Part shown: piece by piece, positions 1 to 8,802 of the stretch | Layout of the letters: each line of letters starts with the position of its first letter | Position numbering within the stretch: the first letter of the stretch is position 1 | Assembly (NCBI GenBank): GCA_947467345.1 | Contig: CANIHD010000020.1 | Span: 1 to 52,697, forward strand | Length of the DNA stretch: 52,697 nucleotides | DNA from: Alphaproteobacteria bacterium | GTDB taxonomy: Bacteria; Pseudomonadota; Alphaproteobacteria; Micropepsales; Micropepsaceae | Reading direction: 5' to 3' | The notes under the pieces: model-generated | The model's input: the letters and a program-made list of their open reading frames with translations, nothing else | The model's database searches: none | Told to the model about the DNA's origin: nothing | Translations under genes and position numbers: made by a program

Positions 1-15
1 TAGGCGTCGCGCAGG

Positions 16-164
16 TTTTTGATCGGCTGCTTTCCAGACGGTTTTTCCATGCCGAAAACGTGACACGTTTCCGACCCGCTGAAAACTGCATTAACAGATT
101 GATTATAATGAAGTTCTATGTGGCGGGGCGGCTACATTTGTCCACCTTTTCCCGCGAAGAGCCT
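16..164. mobile_element. Insertion sequence end, left copy (partial)
   Basis: This 149-base stretch is the reverse complement of the last 149 bases of the window, with a single mismatch (C at 135 against T at 52578). The identity stops abruptly at 164/165, where a binding-protein gene is interrupted, so the junction is the element's outer end. Read outward-in, it begins GGCTCTTCGCGGG. From memory this resembles ISL3-family termini, but the family call is an inference. Positions 1-15 are further element sequence not present in the right copy because the window stops. No complete transposase is present. Confidence 0.75.
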
Positions 165-878
165 TATGTCTCCATTGCGTAGCCAGGCTTCGCGCGTAGA
201 CAGCACGCTGGACCACGACCAGCCACAACGCCCATCGACCTCACCGCGCTCCATCGCAAAATCCACGTCATTGCCGCCAGGATAGCCACTCACAAGGCGC
301 ATATGGGCGCCCAGAATGCCGCCAATGACTTTGGGAAATACATAATCATCGGCGCCCATGCCGGTGCCGCCCACGATCAGTTCCTTGCCGTAGAGTTCTT
401 CGAACTTGGTGATGCCCGTGCGTTTCCAGGTGGCGCAGATACTGGTTTCATCGGTGGTGCTGCCCAGCCAGGTGAATTTGCTGCCGTCGAAACGCGCCAT
501 CGCGGCATTGCCGACCAGAGGTTCGAACGGTACGCCGCGATTGACGATGCCGATGGCGGTGCCGTCCTTGGGCGCAACGTTGTAAAGCCAATTCGCCAGC
601 CTCACACTGCCGGCGCCCTCCATGTTGATGGGGACGACCGTTAGATGGCCGGGAATGTGCCTGCCAAGATGGCGCGCGACAAGCCGTCAGTATACGTCGC
701 ATCCACCGCCGACCGTAAAGCCGATATAGAGTGAGATAAGCTTACCGCGATAAAAATCGTCATGTTCGGAAGTATCAGGCGGTTGCGAGCGGCCGGGAAT
801 GGCGGCCGTCAACCCCATCCCAAGCGCAAGGCCAAGCGCGCCCAGGGCACGAAAAATCCTGCCCTTCGTCACTGACAT
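165..878 (-). pseudogene. TctC/Bug-like tripartite tricarboxylate transporter binding protein, nonsense mutation and truncated
   Basis: The product would be a periplasmic solute-binding protein of the TctC (Bug) family, which delivers carboxylates to a TctAB-type membrane carrier. It starts with a signal peptide (LGALGLALGMGLTAAIPG), then FYRGKLISLYIGFTVGGGCDVY. An in-frame TGA at 687-689 follows, and reading on in the same frame gives RLVARHLGRHIPGHLTVV and then GAGSVRLANWLYNVAPKDGT, so only one codon is lost. The 3' end is cut by the insertion sequence at 164/165, and the last residues before the new stop are element-encoded. No TctA or TctB gene is nearby. The start is taken at ATG 878; a GTG five codons upstream is possible. 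It is doubly broken and almost certainly non-functional. Confidence 0.8.
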
Positions 879-981
879 CTCCCGTGGCAGCACATCTGAC
901 GGTGCGGCTCTCTTGGCGCAGCTCTAGGCCGTGCTCGGACAGAAGCTTGCGCCAGACGCGGGCTCGCGACAAGAATGAACC

Positions 982-1811
982 ATGATCCAAGACGCAACTT
1001 TTCCCGCCGGCGAAACCATCCCTGCCCTCGGCCAGGGCACATGGAAAATGGAGAGCGACAAGCGGGCCGACGCCATCGCGGCTTTGCGCCTTGGCGTCGA
1101 GCTCGGCATGACTTTGATCGATATCGCCGAGATGTATGGCGACGGCAAGGTGGAAACGCTCGTCGGGGAAGCGTTTGCCGGCACGCGCGAACGCATCTTC
1201 CTGGTCAGCAAGGTCTATCCCCAGAACAGCAGCCGCAAAGGCGTGGCTCAGGCCTGCGAACGCAGTCTGAAGCGCCTCGGAACCGACCGGCTGGATATGT
1301 ATCTCTTGCACTGGCGCGGCAGCGTTCCCTGGCTGAGACCGTGGCGGGGTTTGAAGATTTGCGCCGCGCCGGGAAAATCCGCCATTGGGGCGTGAGCAAT
1401 TTCGACACCGACGACATGGAAGAGCTTTATGCGACGCCGGACGGCCGCAACTGCCAGACCAATCAGATCCTCTACAATTTAAGCCGACGCGGCCCTGAGT
1501 TCACGCTGTGTCCGTGGCATGAACGGCACAAGATGCCGATCATGGCCTATAGCCCGTTCGAACAGGAGCGCATGAAGGTGGCAGGCGTGCTTTCCGATTT
1601 AGCGTGCGCTCACAACGCATCGGGCTATCAGATTGCGCTGGCATGGCTGCTGCACCAGAAAAACATGATCGCGATTCCCAAATCCGCAAACCTCGCCCAT
1701 GTGCGCGATAACCGCGCCGCCGCCGATATCACCTTGACTAAAGCAGATCTCGTGGCTCTCGACGAAGCATTCAAACCGCCGCGGCGCAAACCCCCGCTCG
1801 ATTCGATTTGA
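982..1811 (+). pseudogene. Aldo/keto reductase, single-base frameshift
   Basis: This is an NAD(P)H-dependent aldo/keto reductase (AKR) of the 2,5-diketo-gluconate reductase type, about 276 residues once repaired. The first frame encodes the TIM-barrel start with three parts of the catalytic tetrad: Asp and Tyr in DIAEMYGDG, Lys in LVSKVYPQN and His in LLHWRG. The reading frame then shifts at the CCC run at 1327-1329. Adding one C joins HWRGSVP to LAETVAGFEDLRRAGKIRHW and the rest of the family sequence through IPKSANLAHVRDN (the cofactor-phosphate loop). Frames before and after are otherwise intact, so this is either a recent mutation or a base-calling/assembly error in a C run. It lies beside another broken gene and an IS end. 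Confidence 0.8.
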
Positions 1812-1822
1812 CGGCGAACATT

Positions 1823-1881
1823 CCCTCTCCCCTTGTGGGAGAGGGAGGCTAGCGACCGAAGGGAGCTAGCAGGGTGAGAGG
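1823..1881 (+). repeat. Dispersed hairpin repeat family 1, copy 1 (forward)
   Basis: The core is a hairpin of ccctctcc and ggagaggg around ttgtg, followed by a gap-specific arm and ending in gggtgag. It is paired with an inverted copy 38 bases downstream. It lies between two convergent genes and could serve as a terminator in both directions. Confidence 0.75.
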
Positions 1882-1919
1882 TGAAACACGGAAGACATTT
1901 GCGCGCGCGTTCCACTCGC

Positions 1920-1977
1920 CCCCTCACCCGCCTCGGAGCGAACGCTCCTCGGCACTCTCTCCCACAAGGGGAGAGGG
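1920..1977 (-). repeat. Dispersed hairpin repeat family 1, copy 2 (reverse)
   Basis: Reverse-oriented copy of the same unit: ccctcaccc, an arm with a cggagcg/cgctccg stem, then ctctcccacaaggggagag. It forms an inverted pair with the copy at 1823 and ends 10 bases from the PPK2 stop codon. Confidence 0.75.
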
Positions 1978-1987
1978 ATTCACGCGC

Positions 1988-2749
1988 TCATTTCGCTAAG
2001 CGCGCGTGGATTTTTTTCGACCAGGGAAAAACAAGCATACGATTGCGTTTCAAAACGCTTTCGTCTTTGTCCTTGTAGTCAAAACTGCCAATCAAATCAG
2101 CGAGCATCGCGAGACGCGCCGGCTTCTTCTGGTCGGCTTTGACGACACGCCACGGCGCTTCCTTGAATGAGGTGCGGCGGAACATGTCGTCGCGCGCTTT
2201 GGTGTAGACGTCCCATTTTTTGCTCGCGGACGCGTCAATCGGTGAATTTTTCCATTTCTTGAGCGGATCGTTTTGCCGTTCCTCGAGACGCTCTTTTTGC
2301 TCGTCGCGGTCGATGTCCAGATAATATTTCCGCAAGTGAAGACCGTCGCGCACTTGAAGCCGTTCAAAATCGTCGACGGTCCGGAAGAAAGACTCCACCT
2401 CATCCTCCGTCGCGAAGCCCATAACGCGCTCGACACCCGCGCGGTTGTACCAAGAGCGGTTGAAGATCACGAACTCGCCGCCTGACGGCAGATGCGGTGT
2501 AAAGCGCTGAAAATACCATTGCTTTGTTTCAGCATCGCTGGGCTTCGAGGGCGCAAACACACGCGTGTCGCGCGGACTCATATGTTCGGTCAGGCGTTTG
2601 ATTGTGCCGTCTTTTCCCGCCGCATCGCGGCCCTCGACGATGACAAGGACACGCGCTTCGGTGCGGATGAGATCAGCTTGGAGTTTCACCAGCTCGATCT
2701 GCAACGCGCGAAGGCTTTCCTCGTATTCTTTCGTGCCTTTCCCACCCAT
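1988..2749 (-). CDS. ppk2: Polyphosphate kinase 2 (PPK2 family)
   Basis: PPK2 enzymes transfer phosphate between polyphosphate and nucleoside di- or monophosphates in the cytoplasm. The 253-residue protein is the usual one-domain length. It has the P-loop-like motif EGRDAAGKDG (39-48), the lid/Walker B region FNRSWYNRAGVERV (96-109) and the conserved LRKYYLDIDRDEQKERLEER segment. Which nucleotide class (I, II or III) it prefers cannot be settled by eye. Its start codon lies one base after the stop of the upstream secreted hydrolase, so the two are probably cotranscribed. A pair of inverted hairpin repeats sits just past its stop. Confidence 0.93.
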   Translation of the reverse strand: MGGKGTKEYEESLRALQIELVKLQADLIRTEARVLVIVEGRDAAGKDGTIKRLTEHMSPRDTRVFAPSKPSDAETKQWYFQRFTPHLPSGGEFVIFNRSWYNRAGVERVMGFATEDEVESFFRTVDDFERLQVRDGLHLRKYYLDIDRDEQKERLEERQNDPLKKWKNSPIDASASKKWDVYTKARDDMFRRTSFKEAPWRVVKADQKKPARLAMLADLIGSFDYKDKDESVLKRNRMLVFPWSKKIHARLAK

Positions 2750-2750
2750 T

Positions 2751-3668
2751 CTATTGCGCGTATTTCTTGATGAACGCAGCCACTTGATCGGAAATAGCGG
2801 TCTCGGTCGTGTTCACCGAATAGACCTGCGACATGTGATTGTGGTTCTGGTTGCGAATGAAAACGGCGGGGCATTTGCCGGCATCGCACAGCGCCTTGTT
2901 GAGACGCTCGCCTGCTTCGGCGATGGCCGGCGGATCAAGCTCGGCGCGCGTGATGAATAACGGCACATTGGTTTTCAACAGCCCCGGCAGAGATTCCATT
3001 TCCTTGAGCTTGGTGGCATCGGCGTAATACTCATTCTTCTGCGGGATCTCGAAGCCGCCACCCGATGTCATGATGGCGCCCTTAAGTCCGGAGCCCGGCG
3101 CAATATGAAAGCGCTCGCCGCCGACATAGCCACCGACCAATGACGCGCCGGCCGAATGCCCCCATAGGAAAATCTTGTTGGGATCGCCGCCGAAGCGCGC
3201 GCCGTTCTCGCGCGCCCAGCGCACCGCGGAGGCGACATCGTTTGTTGCATTCGGCCAAGGGAATTCCGGCGCCAGGCGGTAATTGGTGTTCACACCCACA
3301 AAACCCTGATGCACGGCCCACACCATGACATTGTCATAGGAGAAGTCGCCGACACCGTGCTTGTCGCCGCCGGTAAAGCCTCCGCCATGCACGAACACGA
3401 GGATGGGCTTGCCCTGCCTCGGATTTTGCGCCGAGGTGAAAACATCGAGGCGCTGCAAATCATGCGGTCCGAAGGAAATGTCGCGTTGAGCCGCCACGTC
3501 GCGCGCCGGATCCTGCAGACCGTGCATTTTGCGCAACACGGTCGCTGTCTTCTGCGCGTCGTTCACATTCCCCATCGCACGCAGACCTGCAACGACTTTT
3601 TGCGGCAATTCAGCGGAAGCAATGGTAGGAATGGCCAATAGAGCCAAAACCAGCACATAGGATTTCAT
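2751..3668 (-). CDS. Secreted alpha/beta-hydrolase (HSL/carboxylesterase type)
   Basis: A 305-residue exported esterase or lipase. Residues 1-19 form a signal peptide (MKSYVLVLALLAIPTIASA). The oxyanion motif HGGGF is at 94-98 and the nucleophile elbow GHSAG at 170-174 (Ser172). An Asp in TRAELDPPA and a His in NQNHNHMSQ are the likely rest of the triad. The ATG at 3668 is chosen because GGAGG lies 8 bases upstream and the signal peptide starts there. It precedes the PPK2 gene with a one-base gap, so an operon is likely. The substrate is unknown; the hormone-sensitive-lipase fold is clear. Confidence 0.88.
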   Translation of the reverse strand: MKSYVLVLALLAIPTIASAELPQKVVAGLRAMGNVNDAQKTATVLRKMHGLQDPARDVAAQRDISFGPHDLQRLDVFTSAQNPRQGKPILVFVHGGGFTGGDKHGVGDFSYDNVMVWAVHQGFVGVNTNYRLAPEFPWPNATNDVASAVRWARENGARFGGDPNKIFLWGHSAGASLVGGYVGGERFHIAPGSGLKGAIMTSGGGFEIPQKNEYYADATKLKEMESLPGLLKTNVPLFITRAELDPPAIAEAGERLNKALCDAGKCPAVFIRNQNHNHMSQVYSVNTTETAISDQVAAFIKKYAQ

Positions 3669-3757
3669 AGGGCGATCCTCCAAACTTTTGTATTTCAGGC
3701 AAGCTTTGAGGAAATCGGTCGGGCTGGCAAGCGCTTCGCGCCAAGCGCTAAGCAGCG

Positions 3758-4693
3758 TTAACCGAGGCCCGTGCGCAACGCCGCCGCCGTGGCCGCGACC
3801 GCGCTGTCTGCCAACGGAATGAGTGCCGGCAGGCCGAAGAAGCCATGGATCATGGCGGGATAGTCGACAAGTTGAACCTTAACGCCAGAATCCTCCAGCG
3901 CACGCGCGTAGGCGATGCCCTCATCGCGCAAGGGATCGAGCCCGGCGGTGACTATATAGGCGGGCGGTAAGTTCGCATGATCCGTCGCTGACAATGGCGA
4001 CACTCGTATGTCGTGCATATCGGTTCCCTTCGGAAGGTAATGTCCGAAGAACCAATCCATGGTCGGCTGATTGAGCAGAAGCGCCGCCGCGAATTCCGTC
4101 TTGGAATGCGAGGCAGCCAAAGACGTCGTTGGATAGATCAATGCCTGAAAGGCAATATGCGGACCGCCGCGATCGCGCGCCAAAAGACATGTCACGGCAG
4201 CGAGATTACCACCGGCGGAATCGCCCGCCACGGCAATGCGCGCAGGATCGATGCCCAGGCGCGCGGCATTCTTGGCAATCCACGATACCGCATCATAGCA
4301 ATCGTCCACCGCCGCCGGGAATGGATGCTCAGGCGCAAGACGATAATCGACGGAAATCAAGCGACAGCCACTTTCGCTTGTCAGCGCGCGGCACAACGCA
4401 TCGTACGAATCGAGATCGCCCAGTACGAACCCGCCGCCATGCATGAACACGATGGCAGGCGTTGGGGTGGGGCCAGCGTTCAGCGGCGTGTAAAGGCGAA
4501 GTGGAATTTCGCGGCCCGGGAGGGACGCGGCGATGTTCTCAACCTTACCGACCACTTTCACATTTGGATTGGAGTACTGCATCAATTTGCGGAAATCGTC
4601 GCGCGCGTCGCTGGGTGTTTTGCGCCACATTTCATAGTGCGCCAGTTGCGGCAAGCGCTGGAGCAGAGACCGGACAAACGAATCTGTCGCCAT
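3758..4693 (-). CDS. Alpha/beta-hydrolase of the hormone-sensitive lipase family
   Basis: A 311-residue cytoplasmic esterase without signal peptide. It shows HGGGF (85-89) for the oxyanion hole, VDYRLAPEHPFPAA (115-128), GDSAGG (157-162, nucleophile Ser159), an Asp in GLDPLRDEG and a His in MIHGFFGL. These are the classic HSL-type (bacterial esterase family IV) landmarks. The start at 4693 is supported by AGGAG seven bases upstream. It follows a 68-codon unknown gene by 52 bases on the same strand. It is not a close duplicate of the secreted hydrolase just downstream, since the motifs and the N-terminus differ. Confidence 0.9.
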   Translation of the reverse strand: MATDSFVRSLLQRLPQLAHYEMWRKTPSDARDDFRKLMQYSNPNVKVVGKVENIAASLPGREIPLRLYTPLNAGPTPTPAIVFMHGGGFVLGDLDSYDALCRALTSESGCRLISVDYRLAPEHPFPAAVDDCYDAVSWIAKNAARLGIDPARIAVAGDSAGGNLAAVTCLLARDRGGPHIAFQALIYPTTSLAASHSKTEFAAALLLNQPTMDWFFGHYLPKGTDMHDIRVSPLSATDHANLPPAYIVTAGLDPLRDEGIAYARALEDSGVKVQLVDYPAMIHGFFGLPALIPLADSAVAATAAALRTGLG

Positions 4694-4745
4694 GAATTCT
4701 CCTGGGAGGCTTCTGGCCCTATCGCCACCTCGGAGCAATAACGAC

Positions 4746-4952
4746 TTAGTGGAGGCTTGTCGGCGATTGCGGATCGAGTCGGTTTGCCGCGATGTCGCCC
4801 AGCACGGCATGGAGTGCGCGCCACACGACCGCGCGTTCATCAAGCCCTTCGGCGACAAAATTGGCGATGGCGCGCCCGGCAACGCTCATCGCCAGCTCGC
4901 CATATTCTTCGGCCAACTCTGCGGCAAGCAGACATGTTTCTTGGGCGCCCAC
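4746..4952 (-). CDS. Small hypothetical protein
   Basis: A 68-residue acidic, alanine-rich, probably helical protein (AELAEEYGELAMSVAGRAIA, then VVWRALHAVLGDIAANR). I do not recognise a family. The start is GTG, with AGGA about eight bases upstream and a stop codon (TGA) in frame just before it, so no longer form exists. It is on the same strand as the HSL esterase 52 bases downstream and may be its operon partner. Coding status rests on composition, the ribosome binding site and position; it could be spurious. Confidence 0.5.
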   Translation of the reverse strand: MGAQETCLLAAELAEEYGELAMSVAGRAIANFVAEGLDERAVVWRALHAVLGDIAANRLDPQSPTSLH

Positions 4953-5006
4953 GGCGATTTTCCTGCAATTCCATCATGATTAAGGCGCGTTAGGGTAACT
5001 ATCGCG

Positions 5007-5555
5007 TTAAAATCCGCTTGGGACCGCCGCGAGAAAGGGGAGCTCTTCGTCTGTCGATTGACGCCCAAGAGCCTGATTGCGTGCAGGAAAACTGCCGAAC
5101 TTCAGAATCGCGTCGCGGTGGCGCAATGCATAGGGATAGGAAAAATGCGCCTCCCCCAAGCGCTCGCGCGTGAGCGCGACGCAACGCTCCTGAGTGGCGA
5201 TATCCTCGGCATGCATCAGCGGTAAATAGAAAAAATGTTGTGCTTCGGGAGATACTTGGCGATCAAAACCGCCCGTGATCGCGCGCTCCGCAATCCCGCG
5301 CGCAGCAGCATCAGACGAGAATGCTTCACCTTTCCCGCGAAACATATTGCGTGGGAATTGGTCCAGCAGCACGATTAAAGCCAGCGCGCCTTCGGCCTCC
5401 GCTTCCCATGTAGCCAACGCGCCGTTTCGGCCTTCGCGCCAAGCGTCTTCGAATCTGGTCTTGATGGTGGCGTCGAGTGCCGCGTCCTCCCGAAACCATT
5501 GTTCGGGCGAAATTTCCTTGAACCAGAAATCCAGAATATCGCGTGGGGTGATCAT
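5007..5555 (-). CDS. DUF924 family protein
   Basis: A 182-residue cytoplasmic protein matching the DUF924 family: ILDFWF near the N-terminus (7-12), LIVLLDQFPRNMFRG (about 60-74), FFYLPLMHAED (about 108-118), and a C-terminal FPARNQALGRQSTDEE. This family is widespread in proteobacteria and has a TPR-like all-helical fold; its biochemical role is unknown. The length is typical. It is divergent from coaBC, with the 107-base gap holding the coaBC promoter region and nested inverted repeats. Confidence 0.88.
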   Translation of the reverse strand: MITPRDILDFWFKEISPEQWFREDAALDATIKTRFEDAWREGRNGALATWEAEAEGALALIVLLDQFPRNMFRGKGEAFSSDAAARGIAERAITGGFDRQVSPEAQHFFYLPLMHAEDIATQERCVALTRERLGEAHFSYPYALRHRDAILKFGSFPARNQALGRQSTDEELPFLAAVPSGF

Positions 5556-5626
5556 GCGGGGGCCAACACCATCATTTTACACAATCTTTGCCGGAGCATG
5601 AGATGAACTACACTTTCTGGTCGTAA

Positions 5627-5654
5627 TTCGGTATAAAGAACCGAAATTTTTCGG
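5627..5654 (+). promoter_or_regulatory. Overlapping inverted repeats upstream of coaBC
   Basis: Two inverted repeats share an arm: TTCGGT (5627-5632) pairs with ACCGAA (5640-5645), and CCGAAA (5641-5646) pairs with TTTCGG (5649-5654). The middle arm can pair with only one partner at a time. A TATAAA (5632-5637), a possible -10 element, lies inside the first repeat. The end is nine bases from the coaBC start. It could be an operator, for example for the Rrf2 regulator of the same cluster, or a switch in the leader. Confidence 0.4.
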
Positions 5655-5662
5655 ACTTTAAT

Positions 5663-6874
5663 ATGGGCTCCTCCGGCAAGAGCGTCTTACTGATCATTGG
5701 CGGCGGGATTTCCGCTTACAAGAGCCTGGAGCTGATCCGGCGGTTGAAGGACCGTGGGCTAGGCGTTCGCGTGATTTTGACGTCCGCCGGCAGCCAATTC
5801 GTTACCGCGCTTTCGGCCGGCAGCCTTTCTGGCAACAAGGTCTATCAAGACCTGTTCGATCTGACCGACGAAAGCGAGATGGGCCACATCGTGCTTTCGC
5901 GCAGTGCCGATCTTATCGTAGTCGCGCCGGCAACCGCCGATCTGATGGCCAAGCTGGCCAATGGTATCGCCAATGATTTGGCATCCACGACGCTGTTGGC
6001 CACCGACAAACCCGTTCTCCTCGCACCCGCCATGAACGTGCGCATGTGGACGCACCCTGCTACGCGACGGAATGCGGCGACGCTGGCCGCCGACAACATT
6101 TATTTTGTCGGACCGAATGATGGCGACATGGCGTGCGGCGAATACGGGCCTGGCCGTATGGCGGAGCCGGATGAAATTGTCGTCGCTGTCGAGCGCGTGC
6201 TCGGCGCTGAGCGCGGCGTGCTTCATGGTTTGAAAGCGCTCGTTACCGCAGGGCCGACGCACGAGCCACTCGATCCTGTCCGCTATCTCGCAAACCGCTC
6301 ATCGGGCAAACAGGGCTATGCCATTGCTGGCGCGCTGCGCCAGGCCGGGGCGGAAACCATTCTGGTCTCGGGCCCTGTCGAGATCGCGCCACCGCCCGGC
6401 GTAAAATGGATCCGTGTCGAGACGGCGCGCCAAATGCTGGCGGCCTGCGAAGCAGCACTGCCTGCCGATATCGCGGTGTGCGCCGCCGCGGTCGCCGACT
6501 GGCGACCCGAGATGGCCGCCAATGCCAAGCTGAAAAAGCAGGGCGGCGCCGCAGCATCCATCGGCCTGACGGAAAATCCAGACATATTGGCGACCATCGC
6601 GCGTCATGCTTCGCGCCCGTCTCTGGTGATCGGTTTCGCCGCCGAAACCGACGATTTGATTTCAAACGCCACCGCCAAGCGCGTTCGCAAAGGGTGCGAC
6701 TGGATCGTCGCCAACACTGTTGGTGCCGGATATGAGGCCATGGGCGGCGACAATAATCGCGTACATCTGATCAAAGAGGGCGGCACCGAAGCCTGGCCCG
6801 AAATGTCTAAGGTCGATGTAGCGCGCCGCCTAGCCGTGCGTATCGGCGAAAAACTTAACGGACGCGCAGCATGA
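5663..6874 (+). CDS. coaBC: Bifunctional phosphopantothenoylcysteine decarboxylase / phosphopantothenate-cysteine ligase
   Basis: CoaBC makes 4'-phosphopantetheine for coenzyme A: CoaB joins cysteine to phosphopantothenate and CoaC decarboxylates the product using FMN. The 403-residue protein has the CoaC half first (about 1-185), with catalytic His75 in GHIVLSR, the PAMN motif (about 122-125) and the substrate-clamp Cys158 in [11 protein letters not shown]. The CoaB half follows, with [28 protein letters not shown] and a KLKK loop. Its stop overlaps the dut start (ATGA). The grouping coaBC-dut is common in alphaproteobacteria. The cysteine requirement gives a link to the downstream cysK. Confidence 0.97.
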   Translation: MGSSGKSVLLIIGGGISAYKSLELIRRLKDRGLGVRVILTSAGSQFVTALSAGSLSGNKVYQDLFDLTDESEMGHIVLSRSADLIVVAPATADLMAKLANGIANDLASTTLLATDKPVLLAPAMNVRMWTHPATRRNAATLAADNIYFVGPNDGDMACGEYGPGRMAEPDEIVVAVERVLGAERGVLHGLKALVTAGPTHEPLDPVRYLANRSSGKQGYAIAGALRQAGAETILVSGPVEIAPPPGVKWIRVETARQMLAACEAALPADIAVCAAAVADWRPEMAANAKLKKQGGAAASIGLTENPDILATIARHASRPSLVIGFAAETDDLISNATAKRVRKGCDWIVANTVGAGYEAMGGDNNRVHLIKEGGTEAWPEMSKVDVARRLAVRIGEKLNGRAA

Positions 6875-7314
6875 AGATTCACGTTCAACGCCTTGGCCAC
6901 GCGCGCGATTTGGCTCTGCCCGCCTATGCCACTTCAGGATCCGCCGGTATGGATTTGCTCGCAGCCGTGGACACCGATCTGGTTCTCACGCCGGGCGACA
7001 TTGTTTCCGTCCCCACCGGCATCGCTTTGGCGGTGCCACAAGGTTTTGAAGCGCAGGTGCGGCCGCGTTCTGGACTGGCGCTGAAGAACGGAATCAGCGT
7101 TTTGAATGCACCCGGCACGGTCGATTCCGATTATCGCGGCGAAGTGAAAGCGATCCTGATCAATCTGGGGCGCGAAAATTTCACGATCACCCGCGGCATG
7201 AAAATCGCGCAGATGGTCGTGGCGGCGCATGCGCGCGTGGAGTGGCAGGAAACAGAAACGCTGGACAGCACGGCGCGCGGCGCGGGCGGCTTCGGCTCTA
7301 CCGGCACGGGTTGA
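6871..7314 (+). CDS. dut: Deoxyuridine 5'-triphosphate nucleotidohydrolase
   Basis: dUTPase hydrolyses dUTP to dUMP and pyrophosphate, keeping uracil out of DNA and supplying the thymidylate precursor. The 147-residue protein is the standard trimeric type, with SGSAGMDL-like motif 1 ([11 protein letters not shown]), RPRSGLA (motif 3), a [10 protein letters not shown] motif and the C-terminal glycine-rich arm [10 protein letters not shown] that closes the active site. It is translationally coupled to coaBC by a four-base overlap and followed seven bases later by an Rrf2 regulator gene. Confidence 0.97.
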   Translation: MKIHVQRLGHARDLALPAYATSGSAGMDLLAAVDTDLVLTPGDIVSVPTGIALAVPQGFEAQVRPRSGLALKNGISVLNAPGTVDSDYRGEVKAILINLGRENFTITRGMKIAQMVVAAHARVEWQETETLDSTARGAGGFGSTGTG

Positions 7315-7321
7315 GAGCGCC

Positions 7322-7783
7322 ATGCTGCGAATGTCCCGCAAAACAATGCTCGCGCTCGAGGCGGTGATCGACATCGCCTATAACGCCAGGCCCGAGCCGG
7401 TGCAGGCCAAGGAGATCACCGCGCGCCAGGGCGTGCCGCAGCGTTATTTGGAACAGGTGATGCAGCAATTGGTGCGCGCCGGAATTTTGAAAGGTGTGCG
7501 CGGCCCCCGTGGCGGCTATCGCCTGGCGCGCGAAAGGCGGCGCATCAGTGTGGGCGATGTCGTGCGCATCGCCATGGCACTGGATTCGGGTGAAGAAGAA
7601 TTCGAGGGCGGATCGGAGCTGGGCCAGCGCGTCGTTATGCCGATGATCGCCACGCTTCAGGAAGATTTGATGACCAAGCTCGATCAGATCACCATCGAGG
7701 ATATTTGCCGGCGGGCACGCACGGCGGGCGTCGAATGCGGCGCCCCGGACGATGCGCAAAGCGCAGACGATTTCATTATTTGA
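7322..7783 (+). CDS. Rrf2 family transcriptional regulator (CymR/IscR-like)
   Basis: A 153-residue winged-helix regulator of the Rrf2 family. The DNA-binding region is at 1-70: [20 protein letters not shown], then the wing [13 protein letters not shown] (58-70). The effector region has only Cys129 and Cys139, not the three-Cys cluster of IscR, so an Fe-S cluster of the usual kind is doubtful. That resembles CymR, whose activity in Bacillus depends on binding CysK. Here cysK starts 20 bases after the stop, which supports a role in cysteine regulation (inference). The start could also be the ATG three codons later. Confidence 0.9.
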   Translation: MLRMSRKTMLALEAVIDIAYNARPEPVQAKEITARQGVPQRYLEQVMQQLVRAGILKGVRGPRGGYRLARERRRISVGDVVRIAMALDSGEEEFEGGSELGQRVVMPMIATLQEDLMTKLDQITIEDICRRARTAGVECGAPDDAQSADDFII

Positions 7784-7803
7784 ATTTGACAGGAGTATTG
7801 TTC

Positions 7804-8778
7804 ATGGCCGCTGACAAACAAGCCGCGCATCCGCCCGGCCGCGGACGCATCTTCAACTCGATCCAGGAAACGATCGGCGACACGCCGTTGGTGCGTATGG
7901 TGCGCATGTCCCAGGCCGCCGGTGTGAAGGCGGACCTCCTTTTCAAGCTCGAATTCTTCAATCCCATGGCCAGCGTGAAAGACCGCATCGGCGTGGCCAT
8001 GATTGATGCGCTGGAAAGTCAGGGTAAAATCTCGCCGGGCAATTCGGTTCTCGTGGAACCGACCAGCGGCAACACCGGCATTGCACTGGCGTTCGTGGCG
8101 GCCGTACGCGGCTATCGCCTCATTCTGGTGATGCCGGAATCGATGTCGTTGGAACGGCGCAAAATGCTGCTGCTGCTCGGCGCTCAGATCGAACTTACCG
8201 AAGCGGCCAAAGGCATGCGCGGCGCCATCGCACGCGCGCAAGAAATCGTCGATACGACGCCGGGCGCGATCATGCCGCAGCAATTCGAAAATCCCGCCAA
8301 TCCGGATGTTCACCGGCGCACCACAGCGGAGGAAATCTGGAACGACACCAACGGCGGAGTCGATGTTGTGATTGCCGGCGTGGGTACCGGTGGCACGATC
8401 ACCGGCGTCGGCCAGGTGCTGAAAGCGCGCAAACCAAGCGTAAAGATGATTGCTATAGAACCGGAAGGTAGCCCGGTGCTCTCCGGCGGCAGACCGGGGC
8501 CGCATAAGATTCAAGGCATTGGCGCAGGTTTTGTGCCCGGCATTCTCGACCGTTCGGTGATCGACGAGATTGTCACCATTTCCAATGAAACCGCGTTCAA
8601 GACCGCGCGCGATGCGGCGCGTCTCGAAGGCCTGCCCGGCGGCATCTCGTCCGGCGCGGCCATCGCTGCTGCGTTGGAAGTGGGCGCGCGTCCTGAAATG
8701 GCGGGCAAACAGATCGTGACGATCATTCCGTCATTCGCGGAGCGCTATCTCTCAACCGCGTTGTTCGAGGGGCTTTAG
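7804..8778 (+). CDS. cysK: Cysteine synthase (O-acetylserine sulfhydrylase)
   Basis: CysK makes L-cysteine from O-acetylserine and sulfide with pyridoxal phosphate. The 324-residue protein has the PLP lysine Lys59 in NPMASVKDR, the substrate loop EPTSGNTG (about 85-92), the phosphate loop [10 protein letters not shown] (about 194-203) and a C-terminal [11 protein letters not shown] segment. The start at 7804 has AGGAG eight bases upstream. It probably shares a transcript with the Rrf2 gene, and its product may act as that regulator's corepressor partner, as CysK does for CymR (inference). Its cysteine also feeds CoaB, encoded at the head of the cluster. Confidence 0.96.
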   Translation: MAADKQAAHPPGRGRIFNSIQETIGDTPLVRMVRMSQAAGVKADLLFKLEFFNPMASVKDRIGVAMIDALESQGKISPGNSVLVEPTSGNTGIALAFVAAVRGYRLILVMPESMSLERRKMLLLLGAQIELTEAAKGMRGAIARAQEIVDTTPGAIMPQQFENPANPDVHRRTTAEEIWNDTNGGVDVVIAGVGTGGTITGVGQVLKARKPSVKMIAIEPEGSPVLSGGRPGPHKIQGIGAGFVPGILDRSVIDEIVTISNETAFKTARDAARLEGLPGGISSGAAIAAALEVGARPEMAGKQIVTIIPSFAERYLSTALFEGL

Positions 8779-8802
8779 GCGCCGTCTAGCGAGTGATCGA
8801 TC

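Noticed and set aside
775-1311. Long minus-strand open frame across the aldo/keto reductase
   Set aside because: It is antisense to clearly recognisable reductase sequence and overlaps the TctC-like start. It is a GC-rich shadow frame.
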